Assembly: GCA_023416745.1 (NCBI GenBank)
Contig: JAEZHF010000090.1
Span: forward strand, 1 to 33,182
DNA length: 33,182 nt
DNA from: Bacillota bacterium
Lineage (GTDB): Bacteria; Bacillota; Clostridia; Christensenellales; SZUA-584
Direction of reading: 5' to 3'
In this document: positions 16,238-24,075 of the stretch, one piece after another
Layout: each line of letters opens with the position of its first letter
How positions within the stretch are numbered: position 1 is the stretch's first letter
Program-made: the position numbers and the translations under genes
The notes under the pieces: model-generated
The model's database searches: none
The model's input: the letters and a program-made list of their open reading frames with translations, nothing else
Told to the model about the DNA's origin: nothing

Positions 16238-17241
16238 TGCTTCTCATATGTCGATATATTCACGATGGTGTACCCCTTGGCATTCACATCCACATAGCTG
16301 GACTTGAAAGTATCTCCCATGCTGTCATAAAGCGTCGCCACGCTCCGGTAGCCCGCCTCATAGCCGTCTCGGTCCACCGTGCCTTCAACAACACCCTTTT
16401 CGATGTAATAGGCAATTTCGTCGTTGATATCGGTCCCCACGATCTTCACCTTGCCCACGAGGTTGCGCTCAACGATGACATGCGCCGCCGCCACCGTATC
16501 TTTGGAATTGGTGCACAGCAGCACATCGATGTCTGGATGCTCCGTCAGTATGGAGCGTATCAGGTCTTCCGCGCCCAGCAGGTCGTTGCTGCGGTACAGC
16601 TGGCTCACGATGTTGATCAGCACGCTCTTGAGGCCGTTCATCATGATATCGTTCTGCGACGTGGATACCTTGTTCGACTTGTCGTCGCCCTCGCTGGAGA
16701 GAATGACCGCCACATTCACCTTGATGGCGTCGCCGCCCGCCTGCGCGATCAGCCGCGCGGCCTCCACGCCGTACTCGTAGTAGTTGGTGCCCACGTACGA
16801 GAGCCGGTCGGAGTTGATGGCCTCAAATTCACCGACGACGATATTGATCCCATTCGTCGTGGCTTGGTTGATCGCATCTTTGTAATCCTCGGTGTTCTCC
16901 CCCGCCACGATGATGCCGTCCAGCTGAGACACGCTGGCGATGTTGATGTATTCCACGATCTGGCTGTTGCGGTCCGGCTGTGTGACAGGGTTGAATTCGA
17001 TCGCGACGTCAAACACCTTGCACGCCTCGAATGCACCCTTCTTGAAGTCCTGCCAGTATATATCATCCTCAGCATTCAGTATCAGTGAGAAATGGTATTT
17101 TGGCGTGTCGTCCCGCATCACATAGGCTGACTCGCGTGTATTAATGTCGTTGACACTTGTGAAATAATACAGCGACCCGACGGCAGAGGCAATGATTATG
17201 GCCAGCAGCAGGCCGAATGTGATTTTATATACCCATTTCAT
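16234..17241 (-). CDS. Membrane-anchored sugar-binding sensor protein (XylFII-like)
   Basis: This 335-aa protein is a type I periplasmic-binding fold (Peripla_BP_4 type) fixed to the membrane by an uncleaved N-terminal helix at about residues 7-27, without a lipobox cysteine. Recognisable elements are LDGIIVAGENTED, INIVVGEFEAINSDRLSYVGT, DIDVLLCTNSKDT and KVKIVGTDINDEIAYYI. It is not followed by transporter genes but overlaps a YesM/LytS kinase. In Clostridium beijerinckii a membrane-bound binding protein called XylFII senses extracellular xylose and activates its LytS/YesN pair; this gene has the same type and position. Ligand identity is inference. It overlaps the preceding 185-aa gene by 17 bases. 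Confidence 0.85.
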   Translation of the reverse strand: MKWVYKITFGLLLAIIIASAVGSLYYFTSVNDINTRESAYVMRDDTPKYHFSLILNAEDDIYWQDFKKGAFEACKVFDVAIEFNPVTQPDRNSQIVEYINIASVSQLDGIIVAGENTEDYKDAINQATTNGINIVVGEFEAINSDRLSYVGTNYYEYGVEAARLIAQAGGDAIKVNVAVILSSEGDDKSNKVSTSQNDIMMNGLKSVLINIVSQLYRSNDLLGAEDLIRSILTEHPDIDVLLCTNSKDTVAAAHVIVERNLVGKVKIVGTDINDEIAYYIEKGVVEGTVDRDGYEAGYRSVATLYDSMGDTFKSSYVDVNAKGYTIVNISTYEKH

Positions 17242-17782
17242 CCTTCATATCCTTAATGAGCTGGCTTATGTCAAACGAGCTTCGGACTGCCGTGCACACG
17301 ATAGAGTCATACATATCCCGCTGGAAAAGACCCGACCCGAAAAGCGGCGTACCGGTGCACAGCAGATTGCCCAATTCCTGCAGCGTTTTGTTCGGGGCAA
17401 TGCCTACCGCCACATCGTACTCCAGCAGCGCGGACAACGCCCCGTCGCCCGGCACAGCGCCCGCTGGCAGGCTGACCATTATGAGCATTTCCCGCCGCTT
17501 ATTCTTCCTCGGCGTATAGCTGAAACCAAACATCTTCTGCGGGTTGGATGCAACCGGCAGCACGAGCGGCTCCAGCCCGTCGTTTTTCAATGCGGTCAAT
17601 ACGTCTTCCGCTGATGAGTCCGTGAGGCGTTGGTTGGTATCCACCATCAGCACCGTTTGGTCCTGCGCTTCTTTCAGTACCTTTTGCAGCAGGTGACTGC
17701 GAAACCGCATCTTGTCGGGTATGGCGTAGTATTCGATTTTCATCTGCCCTGTCTGCCGGTCCAGCTTTGCTTTAATTTTCAT
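17225..17782 (-). CDS. Protein of unknown function heading the sugar-sensing operon
   Basis: I do not recognise this 185-aa protein. It is soluble, with no signal peptide or transmembrane helix. It has alternating strands and helices, including LVLPVASNPQKMFGFSYTP and EMLIMVSLPAGAVPGDGALS. The start at 17782 is chosen because AAGAGAG lies about eight bases upstream and a strong promoter is at 17814-17843; the longer open frame to 17848 passes through that promoter and is excluded. It is the first gene of the five-gene operon and overlaps the binding-sensor gene by 17 bases, so its product probably acts in the same signalling or uptake process. It could be an intracellular regulator or an enzyme; the sequence does not decide. 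Confidence 0.7.
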   Translation of the reverse strand: MKIKAKLDRQTGQMKIEYYAIPDKMRFRSHLLQKVLKEAQDQTVLMVDTNQRLTDSSAEDVLTALKNDGLEPLVLPVASNPQKMFGFSYTPRKNKRREMLIMVSLPAGAVPGDGALSALLEYDVAVGIAPNKTLQELGNLLCTGTPLFGSGLFQRDMYDSIVCTAVRSSFDISQLIKDMKDEMGI

Positions 17783-17813
17783 CAGTTGATCTCTCTTTGC
17801 GGATTGTTTTTTA

Positions 17814-17843
17814 ATTATATCATAACACCCCTCAAAGTGACAA
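17814..17843 (-). promoter_or_regulatory. Sigma-A promoter of the sugar-sensing operon
   Basis: On the minus strand TTGTCA (17838-17843) and TATAAT (17814-17819) are 18 bases apart, with TGA directly before the -10, giving an extended -10. The leader would be only about 25 bases before the ATG at 17782. Confidence 0.7.
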
Positions 17844-17865
17844 AACATATACGCCCCATTTCACG

Positions 17866-17945
17866 CAACAAGCCTGAAGGCCGGGCGGCAAGCTGCCGCA
17901 AAGCCTCAGGCTGTTGTCTTCCCGGGTGGCTGAATACCCGGGAAG
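17866..17945 (-). terminator. Two strong hairpins after the ABC transporter operon
   Basis: Downstream of the permease stop the transcript can form a perfect 10-bp stem with an 8-base loop (17918-17945), then a long imperfect stem (17866-17880 with 17904-17916) enclosing a second 6-bp stem (17885-17899). Neither is followed by a U-run. They may block 3' exonucleases or terminate with help rather than act as a classical intrinsic terminator. They separate the transporter operon from the sensor operon. Confidence 0.5.
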
Positions 17946-17972
17946 TACGGTGGAGGATTGAAAAGAAGTCTT

Positions 17973-19196
17973 TTATTTCACCCTGGATTTGGATTTTGAG
18001 TATGTATCGAATGCCACCGCCAGCAGCACGACAAGGCCTTTGGCGACCGACTGCAGGAACACGTCAAAGCCGATCATCGACATACCGTTGTTCATAACAC
18101 CCATGATGAAGCCGCCGACCATGGCGCCCCAAATGGTGCCGATGCCGCCATATGCGGATGCACCGCCGATAAAGCATGCGCCGATGGCGTCCAGCTCAAA
18201 GTTGACGCCCACGTTGGGCGAGGCGGCATTTGAACGGCCCGCCGTCACGATGCCCGCGATGCCCGCCAGCAGGCCCATGTTCGCATAAACCAGAAACATC
18301 ATCTTGCGGATATTGACGCCTGAGAGCTCCGCTGCCTTGGCGTTGCCGCCCAGGGCATACAGATGCCGCCCCGGTATCGTCTTGGTGGCGATAAACGTGT
18401 AGACCGCGAACAGCACAGCCAGTATGATCAGCAGTATCGGAATGCCTTCGTCCATCGCCAGCCAGTAAGAAAACAGGTTTATGATGATAAAGAACCCGAT
18501 AGCTTTTCCGATGGCCGAGTTGAGCGACGCTACCTCATATCCCTTAATCATCTTGCTGTTTCTGTTTATAAACAGATAGATGACGTAGATGACGGACAAC
18601 GCCAGCCCAACGATCAGGGTGGTCACATTCAAAAACTCGGGCTTGTTCTGCAGATTCAGAAAATCACCGATGTGCAGAAAGTCCGGGATGGTTTTAGGCG
18701 CTATATCGGGTACAGACCCCGCTCCGATGGAGACATACAACTGCGGCAGCGGCAGCGTCTTCCCGTCGAGTATGATGTTGTTGATCCCGCGGAACACCAA
18801 CATGCCCGACAGCGTTGTGATAAAAGGCGGCACCTTGACGAACGCGATCCAGAAACCCTGCCACATGCCGGCCAGCAGACCGGTCAGCAGACTGAGAATG
18901 ATCGCGATCCAGGCGGGCCAGCCCAGCGTCGTCGCCAGCAGGCCGGACATCGCGCTGACCAGAGCGACGAGCGCACCGACCGAAAGGTCGATGTTGCCGC
19001 CGGTCAGTATGCAAAGCATCATGCCGATGGCGAGTATCAGCACGTAGCTGTTCTGGCGCACCAGCATCGAAATGTTTCTCGGCCAGATAAGCTTGCCCTC
19101 CGTCAGAAAACCAAATATCAGCATGATGACAATGAGCGCAGCCAGCATCCCGTATTGCCGCATGTTGCGGTTTACAAATTCTTTGACTTTGTTCAT
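17973..19196 (-). CDS. gguB: Multiple-sugar ABC transporter permease (GguB-like)
   Basis: This 407-aa integral membrane protein has about ten hydrophobic helices and the BPD_transp_2 motifs GGNIDLSVGALVALVSAMSG and the cytoplasmic coupling segment ALGGNAKAAELSGVNIRKMMFL, which contacts the ATPase. It forms the channel of a high-affinity monosaccharide importer and resembles the XylH/GguB group. Its ATG overlaps the ATPase stop as ATGA (19193-19196), so translation is coupled. It is the last gene of the chvE-gguA-gguB unit, followed by two strong hairpins. The assignment to the GguB branch rests on the partner ChvE-like protein; xylose-specific XylH would be the alternative. Confidence 0.88.
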   Translation of the reverse strand: MNKVKEFVNRNMRQYGMLAALIVIMLIFGFLTEGKLIWPRNISMLVRQNSYVLILAIGMMLCILTGGNIDLSVGALVALVSAMSGLLATTLGWPAWIAIILSLLTGLLAGMWQGFWIAFVKVPPFITTLSGMLVFRGINNIILDGKTLPLPQLYVSIGAGSVPDIAPKTIPDFLHIGDFLNLQNKPEFLNVTTLIVGLALSVIYVIYLFINRNSKMIKGYEVASLNSAIGKAIGFFIIINLFSYWLAMDEGIPILLIILAVLFAVYTFIATKTIPGRHLYALGGNAKAAELSGVNIRKMMFLVYANMGLLAGIAGIVTAGRSNAASPNVGVNFELDAIGACFIGGASAYGGIGTIWGAMVGGFIMGVMNNGMSMIGFDVFLQSVAKGLVVLLAVAFDTYSKSKSRVK

Positions 19197-20743
19197 TTTA
19201 TATTCCCCCTGTAGCCTTCAGCAGAACTTTGAATGATCGTGGACATGATACCCTCCTGGGTCGCCTCGCTGGTCTGCATCTCACCGACGATGCGCCCTTC
19301 GTTCATGATGTAAAGGCGGTCGGTGATGCCCAGTAATTCCGGCAGCTCCGACGAGATCATGATCACGCATTTGCCGGCCTCCGCCAGCTGGATGATAATC
19401 TTATATATTTCGTATTTGGCGCCGACGTCGATGCCTCTGGTCGGTTCATCCAGTATCAGCACGTCCGGGTTGGCAAATATCCATTTGGAGAGCACCACCT
19501 TTTGCTGGTTGCCGCCCGACAGGTTGCCCACCCGCTGAAACACGCTGGACGATTTGATGTTCAGCTTTTCGCGGTAGTCCTTGCCGATTACGATCTCCTC
19601 GTCTTCGTTGGTCATGAACCTGTGTATCGAATTGAGTCTGGACAGCGTGATGTTCCACTTAATATCCTGTATGAGAATAAGGCCAGCCGTCTTTCTGTCC
19701 TCGGTCACATAGGCGATGCCGCTGTTGATCGCCTGATTGACCCTGTGCAGCACCAGCTCCTTGCCATCCTTTATGATCTTGCCGCTGATTCTCTTGCCAT
19801 AGGCCCGGCCGAAAACGCTCATGGCCAGCTCGGTGCGCCCCGCGCCCATCAAACCCGCCAGACCAACGATCTCCCCCTTGCGTACGTTTATGTCCACATG
19901 ATCGATCACGACGCGTTCCTCATTCAGCGGATCGTGCACCAACCAGTCCTTCACTTCAAACCCGATTTCGCCGATTTTGGCTCTGTGCCTCGGGAAACGG
20001 TCCATCAGCTCGCGGCCGACCATGCCTTTGATGATCCGGCCCTCGCCGACCGCTTCGCTGTTATCCAGCGTTTCAATGGTTTTGCCGTCCCGCAGCACCG
20101 TGATGTTGTCAGCGATCTTGATCACTTCATGTAGCTTGTGCGATATCATGATGCACGTGATGCCCTGTTCCCTGTTAAGCGTTCTCAACAGTTCGAGCAA
20201 ATTTTCCGAATCGTCGTCGTTGAGCGCGGCGGTCGGCTCGTCGAGTATCAGCAGCTCGCAGTTTTTGGACAGCGCCTTGGCGATTTCCACCAGCTGCTGC
20301 TTGCCGACTCCGATGTTTTTTACCAGCGTGGAGTACTTCTCTTTTAACCCCACCTGCGCCATGAGCCGGCGCGCCTTTTCATTGGTTTCATCCCAGTTGA
20401 TGACGCCGCCCTTCGCTCTTTCATTTCCCAGAAAAATATTTTCCGCTATCGTCAGATAGGGACTCAGCGCCAGCTCCTGGTGAATGATGGCAATGCCGGC
20501 CGCTTCGCTCTCACGAATATTATTGAACCTGCATACTGATTCCTTAAATATGATATCCCCGCTATATGAACCAAATGGGTGTATCCCGCTGAGCACACTC
20601 ATCAGCGTGGATTTCCCCGCACCGTTTTCACCAACCAGCGCATGGATTTCGCCTTTTTTAACCTGAAAGGTAACGTCCTTTAGTGCTATGACGCCTGGGA
20701 ACTCTTTCGTGATATTCTCCATTTTCAGGATGTATTCCGACAT
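19193..20743 (-). CDS. gguA: Multiple-sugar ABC transporter ATPase, two nucleotide-binding domains (GguA-like)
   Basis: This 516-aa ATPase is a fused pair of ABC domains. The first has Walker A GENGAGKST, Walker B LLILDEPTAAL and signature VGKQQ. The second has the degenerate Walker A GLMGAGRTE, signature LSGGNQQ and Walker B VLILDEPTRGID. This asymmetric pattern is normal for the RbsA/XylG/GguA type, where only one site is fully active. The start has AAGGAGTG upstream. It energises import of the sugar captured by the ChvE-like protein encoded just upstream, and it overlaps the permease gene by four bases. A 183-base gap containing a terminator-like hairpin separates it from the binding-protein gene. 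Confidence 0.92.
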   Translation of the reverse strand: MSEYILKMENITKEFPGVIALKDVTFQVKKGEIHALVGENGAGKSTLMSVLSGIHPFGSYSGDIIFKESVCRFNNIRESEAAGIAIIHQELALSPYLTIAENIFLGNERAKGGVINWDETNEKARRLMAQVGLKEKYSTLVKNIGVGKQQLVEIAKALSKNCELLILDEPTAALNDDDSENLLELLRTLNREQGITCIMISHKLHEVIKIADNITVLRDGKTIETLDNSEAVGEGRIIKGMVGRELMDRFPRHRAKIGEIGFEVKDWLVHDPLNEERVVIDHVDINVRKGEIVGLAGLMGAGRTELAMSVFGRAYGKRISGKIIKDGKELVLHRVNQAINSGIAYVTEDRKTAGLILIQDIKWNITLSRLNSIHRFMTNEDEEIVIGKDYREKLNIKSSSVFQRVGNLSGGNQQKVVLSKWIFANPDVLILDEPTRGIDVGAKYEIYKIIIQLAEAGKCVIMISSELPELLGITDRLYIMNEGRIVGEMQTSEATQEGIMSTIIQSSAEGYRGNIK

Positions 20744-20876
20744 GCGACCACTCCTTGCTTAACTTGACTTGAAGCTCTTGATAATGTCTTTACCCAATAC
20801 CTTTAAAAAAGCCTGCGGCTTTTGTCAGGAACCCCGTCACCAACCATCCCAAACCGTCTTTAGGGGATGTCTCATG

Positions 20877-20907
20877 AAAAATGGCGGCAGCAGCGCTGCC
20901 GCCATTT
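20877..20907 (-). terminator. Intercistronic terminator/attenuator between chvE and gguA
   Basis: A 12-bp stem (20879-20890 with 20896-20907) with a 5-base loop is followed on the minus strand by five T's. It sits 20 bases after the stop of the binding-protein gene but before the ATPase and permease genes. Such hairpins are known to make binding-protein mRNA more abundant than the rest of the transporter message. A second, smaller hairpin, AAAAGCC..GGCTTTT, lies at about 20806-20822. Confidence 0.75.
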
Positions 20908-20926
20908 CCACAAAGCCTAATCCAAA

Positions 20927-22087
20927 TTACTCGGCATCCGGAATGTCAGACAGCTGATAGTATCCGCTGTCCACCAGCAGCGCCTTCCAGTTGCTCTTGT
21001 CGGCGAACTGGATTTCGCAGTTGAAGGACGCAACACTGGTCACGCCATTGTCATATTCCGCGTTAACCGGAACTTCCTGGCCAGCCAGCAGAGCCTTGGC
21101 CATCGTGATGACCTGCTGTGCAAGCACGCGGGTATCCTTAAATATGGACATCGCCTGCTCGCCGCGGATGATCTGGCCAACGCTGATCTTGTCGCAGTCC
21201 TGACCGGTGATCACCGGATAGGGTTTTTCTTCCGAGCCGTAACCAGTAGCCTTCAGAGAAGCCACGATGCCCTGCGCCAAGCTGTCGTTCGGCGAGAGAA
21301 CCACGTCGATGTTCTCGTCAGCGTAGTATCCGGTCAGCAGATTGTCCATTCTGTCCTGAGCGCCCTTGGACTCCCAGTTGACGATAGCGATCTGATCCGG
21401 GTGTTTGGTCTGGCCGGATTTAACGACCAGTACACCGCTGTCGATGTACTTCTGCAGAACGTCCATAGCGCCCTGATTGAACAGCGTGGCGTTGTTGTCG
21501 CCCGGGTCGCCGCCGAAGCATTCCATCGTGAAGGGGCCGGTCGCGCCGTCTGCCAGACCCAGCGTCTTCTCGATGTATTCACCCTGCATTTTGCCGACGC
21601 CGTAGTTGTCGAACGTGGCATAGAAGTCGCACTTGTCAGTGTTGGTGATCAGTCTGTCGTAAGCGATAACCGGAATGTCCGCCGCTTTCGCCTGTTCAAG
21701 AACGCCGCCCAACGCGCCGCCGTCGATCGAGGCGATCACGAGGAGCTTGCAGCCCATGGTGATCTGGTTTTCAATCTGGCTGTTCTGCACATCCTGTTTG
21801 TTGTCGGCATACTGCAGGTCAACCTTGTAACCTTCAGCTTCCAGCGCAGCTTTCACATTGGTGCCGTCTTCGTTCCATCTCTGGAGAGACTTGGTCGGCA
21901 TCGTGACGCCAACAAGCACTTCGTCGGCCGCCGGTTCAGCGGGAGTTTCCGGCTCAACAGCGGGAGCTTCCGGCTCAGCTGCGGGGGCCTCTGTTGCCGC
22001 AGGGGCTTCCGGAGCCTTCGCGCAAGCTACGAACATTGCAATAACCATGGCAAGAGCCAACAAAAGGATGCCAATTTTCTTAGACAT
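20927..22087 (-). CDS. chvE: Multiple-monosaccharide-binding lipoprotein (ChvE-like)
   Basis: This 386-aa protein has a lipoprotein signal ending in FVAC (Cys22), then a linker of about 35 residues made almost only of Ala, Pro and Glu, then the binding domain. VGVTMPTKSLQRWNEDG, LVIASIDGGALGGVLEQA, VIAYDRLITNTDKCDFYATFDNYGVG and PVITGQDCDK closely follow Agrobacterium ChvE and related multiple-sugar binding proteins. It delivers glucose, galactose, arabinose or xylose-like sugars to GguA/GguB. The ATG has AAGGAGG eight bases upstream. It is the first gene of the transporter operon; no clear promoter was found upstream. The family call is strong, but the exact sugar range is not readable. Confidence 0.92.
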   Translation of the reverse strand: MSKKIGILLLALAMVIAMFVACAKAPEAPAATEAPAAEPEAPAVEPETPAEPAADEVLVGVTMPTKSLQRWNEDGTNVKAALEAEGYKVDLQYADNKQDVQNSQIENQITMGCKLLVIASIDGGALGGVLEQAKAADIPVIAYDRLITNTDKCDFYATFDNYGVGKMQGEYIEKTLGLADGATGPFTMECFGGDPGDNNATLFNQGAMDVLQKYIDSGVLVVKSGQTKHPDQIAIVNWESKGAQDRMDNLLTGYYADENIDVVLSPNDSLAQGIVASLKATGYGSEEKPYPVITGQDCDKISVGQIIRGEQAMSIFKDTRVLAQQVITMAKALLAGQEVPVNAEYDNGVTSVASFNCEIQFADKSNWKALLVDSGYYQLSDIPDAE

Positions 22088-22334
22088 CTGGGGTTCCTCC
22101 TTATTTTTGATAACCCCATGTTAGCCTTTAACCCATTTGCATTGAATAGCGTAAATTAAGGTGCATATGCGCTAAATTGTCCGCCTGTATCCGAATACCG
22201 ACTATTCAGCATTTTTTTGTCATGTAATATAATCGCTGGATTTAATTATCCGTTAAAATATTCCCCTTGCCGGAGAAACAAATTTCATCCATTTGATGCT
22301 ATGTCAGAACGGTATAAACCTCCCCGCCGCTGCT

Positions 22335-22372
22335 CCCGAACAGGCAGTTTGTCCGTTCGGGGCGCGCTTTTT
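22335..22372 (+). terminator. Terminator-like hairpin upstream of chvE
   Basis: CCCGAAC (22335-22341) pairs with GTTCGGG (22355-22361), followed on the plus strand by GCGCGCTTTTT. No plus-strand gene precedes it, so it may be a relic or part of a leader. In the rest of the 22088-22801 gap I see a 7-bp inverted repeat at 22655-22669 with a second GGGAATAT word near 22687, and the tRNA promoter, but no gene. Confidence 0.4.
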
Positions 22373-22751
22373 ATATTGTCGGGGATCTCTTAAACGCAGC
22401 CGAAAAAGAGAAGCGTTTGGGTATTGTCAATATTATTGTAGCAACGAGGCCGTCTGAAAACCACAGATGTTGATAGCAGTTTATTATCAACCTGACAATT
22501 TCCAATGCAATTTTGTCTATATAGGACGAAGTTGTCTGACAAGCTTTATGCGTATAACGTTTAGGATATGCCTAAATCATAAATACAAAAACCGCCCATC
22601 ACTTTCCGAGCTTATAGGATGTGATGCCCAATAATTGAATGTATATCCTTTCCGGGAATATTATATTCCGGTGCATCCTACTGCTCGGGAATATACTTTA
22701 GTAAATCCTCTGCCCTCAATCAATAAGGGTGTTTAACAGTCAGTTTTTATA

Positions 22752-22780
22752 TTGACAACCTACAGCGATTATATTAGAAT
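22752..22780 (+). promoter_or_regulatory. Promoter of tRNA-Arg
   Basis: TTGACA (22752-22757) and TAGAAT (22775-22780) are 17 bases apart and end 21 bases before the mature tRNA. Confidence 0.7.
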
Positions 22781-22801
22781 TACTAAGCGCTAAAAAAACG
22801 G

Positions 22802-22878
22802 GTGCCCGTAGCTCAGCCGGATAGAGTGTTTGACTACGAATCAAAAGGTCGTGGGTTCGAATCCCTCCGGGCACGCCA
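22802..22878 (+). tRNA. tRNA-Arg, anticodon ACG, CCA encoded
   Basis: The cloverleaf folds fully: acceptor GTGCCCG/CGGGCAC, D arm with GCTC..GAGT, anticodon stem TTTGA/TCAAA around the loop CTACGAA (anticodon ACG, read as ICG for CGN arginine codons), T arm GTGGGTTCGAATCCCTC, discriminator G and encoded CCA at 22876-22878. Its 3' half (from 22834) doubles as the left attachment site of the island. Because that half is preserved exactly, the tRNA stays functional after integration. Confidence 0.97.
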
Positions 22879-22879
22879 A
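22834..22879 (+). repeat. Left attachment site (attL) inside tRNA-Arg
   Basis: These 46 bases, from the anticodon loop to one base past the CCA, are identical to 32372-32417 in the same orientation. Position and length are those of a tRNA-targeted integration site. Confidence 0.9.
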
Positions 22880-22881
22880 CA

Positions 22882-22917
22882 AAAAGCCTCATAACCAAGC
22901 GGTTTATGGGGCTTTTG
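22882..22917 (+). terminator. Terminator of tRNA-Arg
   Basis: AAAAGCCTCATAA pairs, with one mismatch, with TTATGGGGCTTTT around a short loop, beginning three bases after the CCA end and finishing in a T-run. It lies inside the island border, so the inserted DNA supplies the terminator for the reconstituted tRNA gene. Confidence 0.75.
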
Positions 22918-22982
22918 TCATTTTGAGAATACTTTTATTGCGCCAAAATGCAGCAGCTGTGCAGCAACCGGACCGTTATTCA

Positions 22983-23204
22983 TTATATATATTGAACGCA
23001 TTTACGCCATTTGTCATCGAAGTGCGTTAAGCTTGGCTTCGGGTATGCGCTTTTTGTGTAATAGTCAAGGGTGATTTGTGAAAACGAATATGCCATAAAC
23101 TGCTTCGTCATTGCGGTTTCACACCAGCTTCCGCAGCCCGTGTGCCGAACGTATGCCGTAAACCCCGCATAGATGTATTCGGTACACCCCTTTTTTAAAT
23201 TCAT
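22983..23204 (-). CDS. Possible small cysteine-containing ORF, doubtful
   Basis: A 73-codon frame starts at 23204. It contains HTGCGSWCE and ends in DDKWRKCVQYI. I do not recognise it, and it may be a remnant of a larger gene or a dispersed repeat. A weak AAAGGGG is close to the start but inside the frame, not upstream. Listed because it is the only candidate in the ~450 bases between the tRNA terminator and the next gene. Confidence 0.2.
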   Translation of the reverse strand: MNLKKGCTEYIYAGFTAYVRHTGCGSWCETAMTKQFMAYSFSQITLDYYTKSAYPKPSLTHFDDKWRKCVQYI

Positions 23205-23345
23205 ACTTTATTGCGCGCTCAATATTCTTTCCATCGTGTACGGTATTTTGCATGAACCTATTTATACAAAATTAACACCCGACAGCCGTATGTTTGCACA
23301 GTGTTTATGTCGGTGAATGTATACTTTTGTTATGGGGGTGTTCGC

Positions 23346-23650
23346 ATGGACGTGTTGCTCATCTTTGCCTTTGTTGGAGCTGTTCTTCTTGGTTGTGTTG
23401 CTGTGTCCCGTCTTGATCGCTTCTTTGCCCGCGGCGGGTTTACGAAGGAGCCGGATGCGGTCGTCACCAAGGAGATTTTCTTGTACGGTGCTCAGGAAGT
23501 CGTTGAAGCACTCAGTGAGGATTTGAACAGGGCAAAAATTACAAACGACTGGGCAACAGAACCGGAAATGAACGCCGGTGTGAACTATCATTGGATCGGA
23601 GCTTTTTCAAGCAACGACGAAGATAACCTGCTGGCATGCCTTTCGGCGAA
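23346..23650 (+). pseudogene. 3'-truncated membrane protein with TrkA-N-like segment
   Basis: About 100 codons of a credible gene are present. GGGGGTG stands five bases before the ATG at 23346. The product begins with a transmembrane helix at residues 2-20, then SRLDRFFARGGF, a stretch around EIFLYGAQEVVEALSEDL, and finally GAFSSNDEDNLLACLSAKR. That last segment resembles the NAD-binding TrkA-N/RCK motif of potassium-channel regulators, in which the chain would continue for another strand-helix unit. Here the sense ends and the frame runs on as the antisense of the neighbouring TcmP-like fragment, so the gene is cut near 23650. The TrkA-N assignment is tentative; the truncation is the stronger claim. 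Confidence 0.5.
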
Positions 23651-23654
23651 GAGG

Positions 23655-23919
23655 AATCAATCCGTTTCTTGTATTTTTCATATAGCTCAGCTGCCTTCTC
23701 CGCCAGAATTATTGAAGACCCCCAGTGGGGTACACCGTCTTCTAAATATGCCCCGCACCCACCATGGCAATCAAAGAAGCAAGGCACTGAAGTACTACCA
23801 AGTTTGTGAGCCCACAACCAAAAGTACTCAGAAAGTACAAGGTGCTTCATTTTTGTTTGGGGCTCATAGTTCCAGAAGAAGAAATCGTATCCGTCAACTT
23901 TAATGTTCTTAGGTTTCAA
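23655..23919 (-). pseudogene. 3'-truncated gene for a TcmP-like (three-Cys-motif partner) protein
   Basis: On the minus strand AGGAGG precedes a TTG start at 23919. About 85 codons follow with TKMKHLVLSEYFWLWAHKLG, FFDCHGGCGAYLEDG and GSSIILAEKAAELYEKYKKR. This order (a K..L..Y..W helix, then a D-x-x-G-G-x-G strand/turn and a GS..I..A helix) resembles the N-terminus of the three-Cys-motif partner protein TcmP, whose members are normally far longer. After KKRI the frame becomes the antisense of the adjacent TrkA-N-like fragment. TcmP genes are often found in defence-rich islands. The family call is moderate; the loss of the 3' end is clear from context. An extended -10 element lies upstream. 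Confidence 0.45.
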
Positions 23920-23950
23920 AACAACCTCCTATGAACGAATTGCTGTTACT

Positions 23951-23959
23951 ATTATAGCA
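23951..23959 (-). promoter_or_regulatory. Extended -10 promoter of the TcmP-like fragment
   Basis: The minus strand reads TGCTATAAT at 23951-23959 with no convincing -35. It lies about 30 bases above the TTG start. A second TGTTATAAT occurs on the plus strand at about 23975-23983, with no gene to serve. Confidence 0.4.
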
Positions 23960-24075
23960 CATAAAATCAAAGTATGTTATAATTTGTAAGTATGCCATGT
24001 TATTTATTAATTACCACAAATGCTGTACCATTATTTGGACAAGAAACAACCGTAGCACTTGTCACCTCACAAAAA

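Noticed and set aside
22334..22800. Possible riboswitch or CRISPR-like array upstream of chvE and the tRNA
   Set aside because: Only isolated hairpins and one repeated GGGAATAT word are present; there are no regularly spaced repeats and no known aptamer core.
22802..23030. Plus-strand frame starting inside tRNA-Arg
   Set aside because: It overlaps a perfect tRNA and its terminator.
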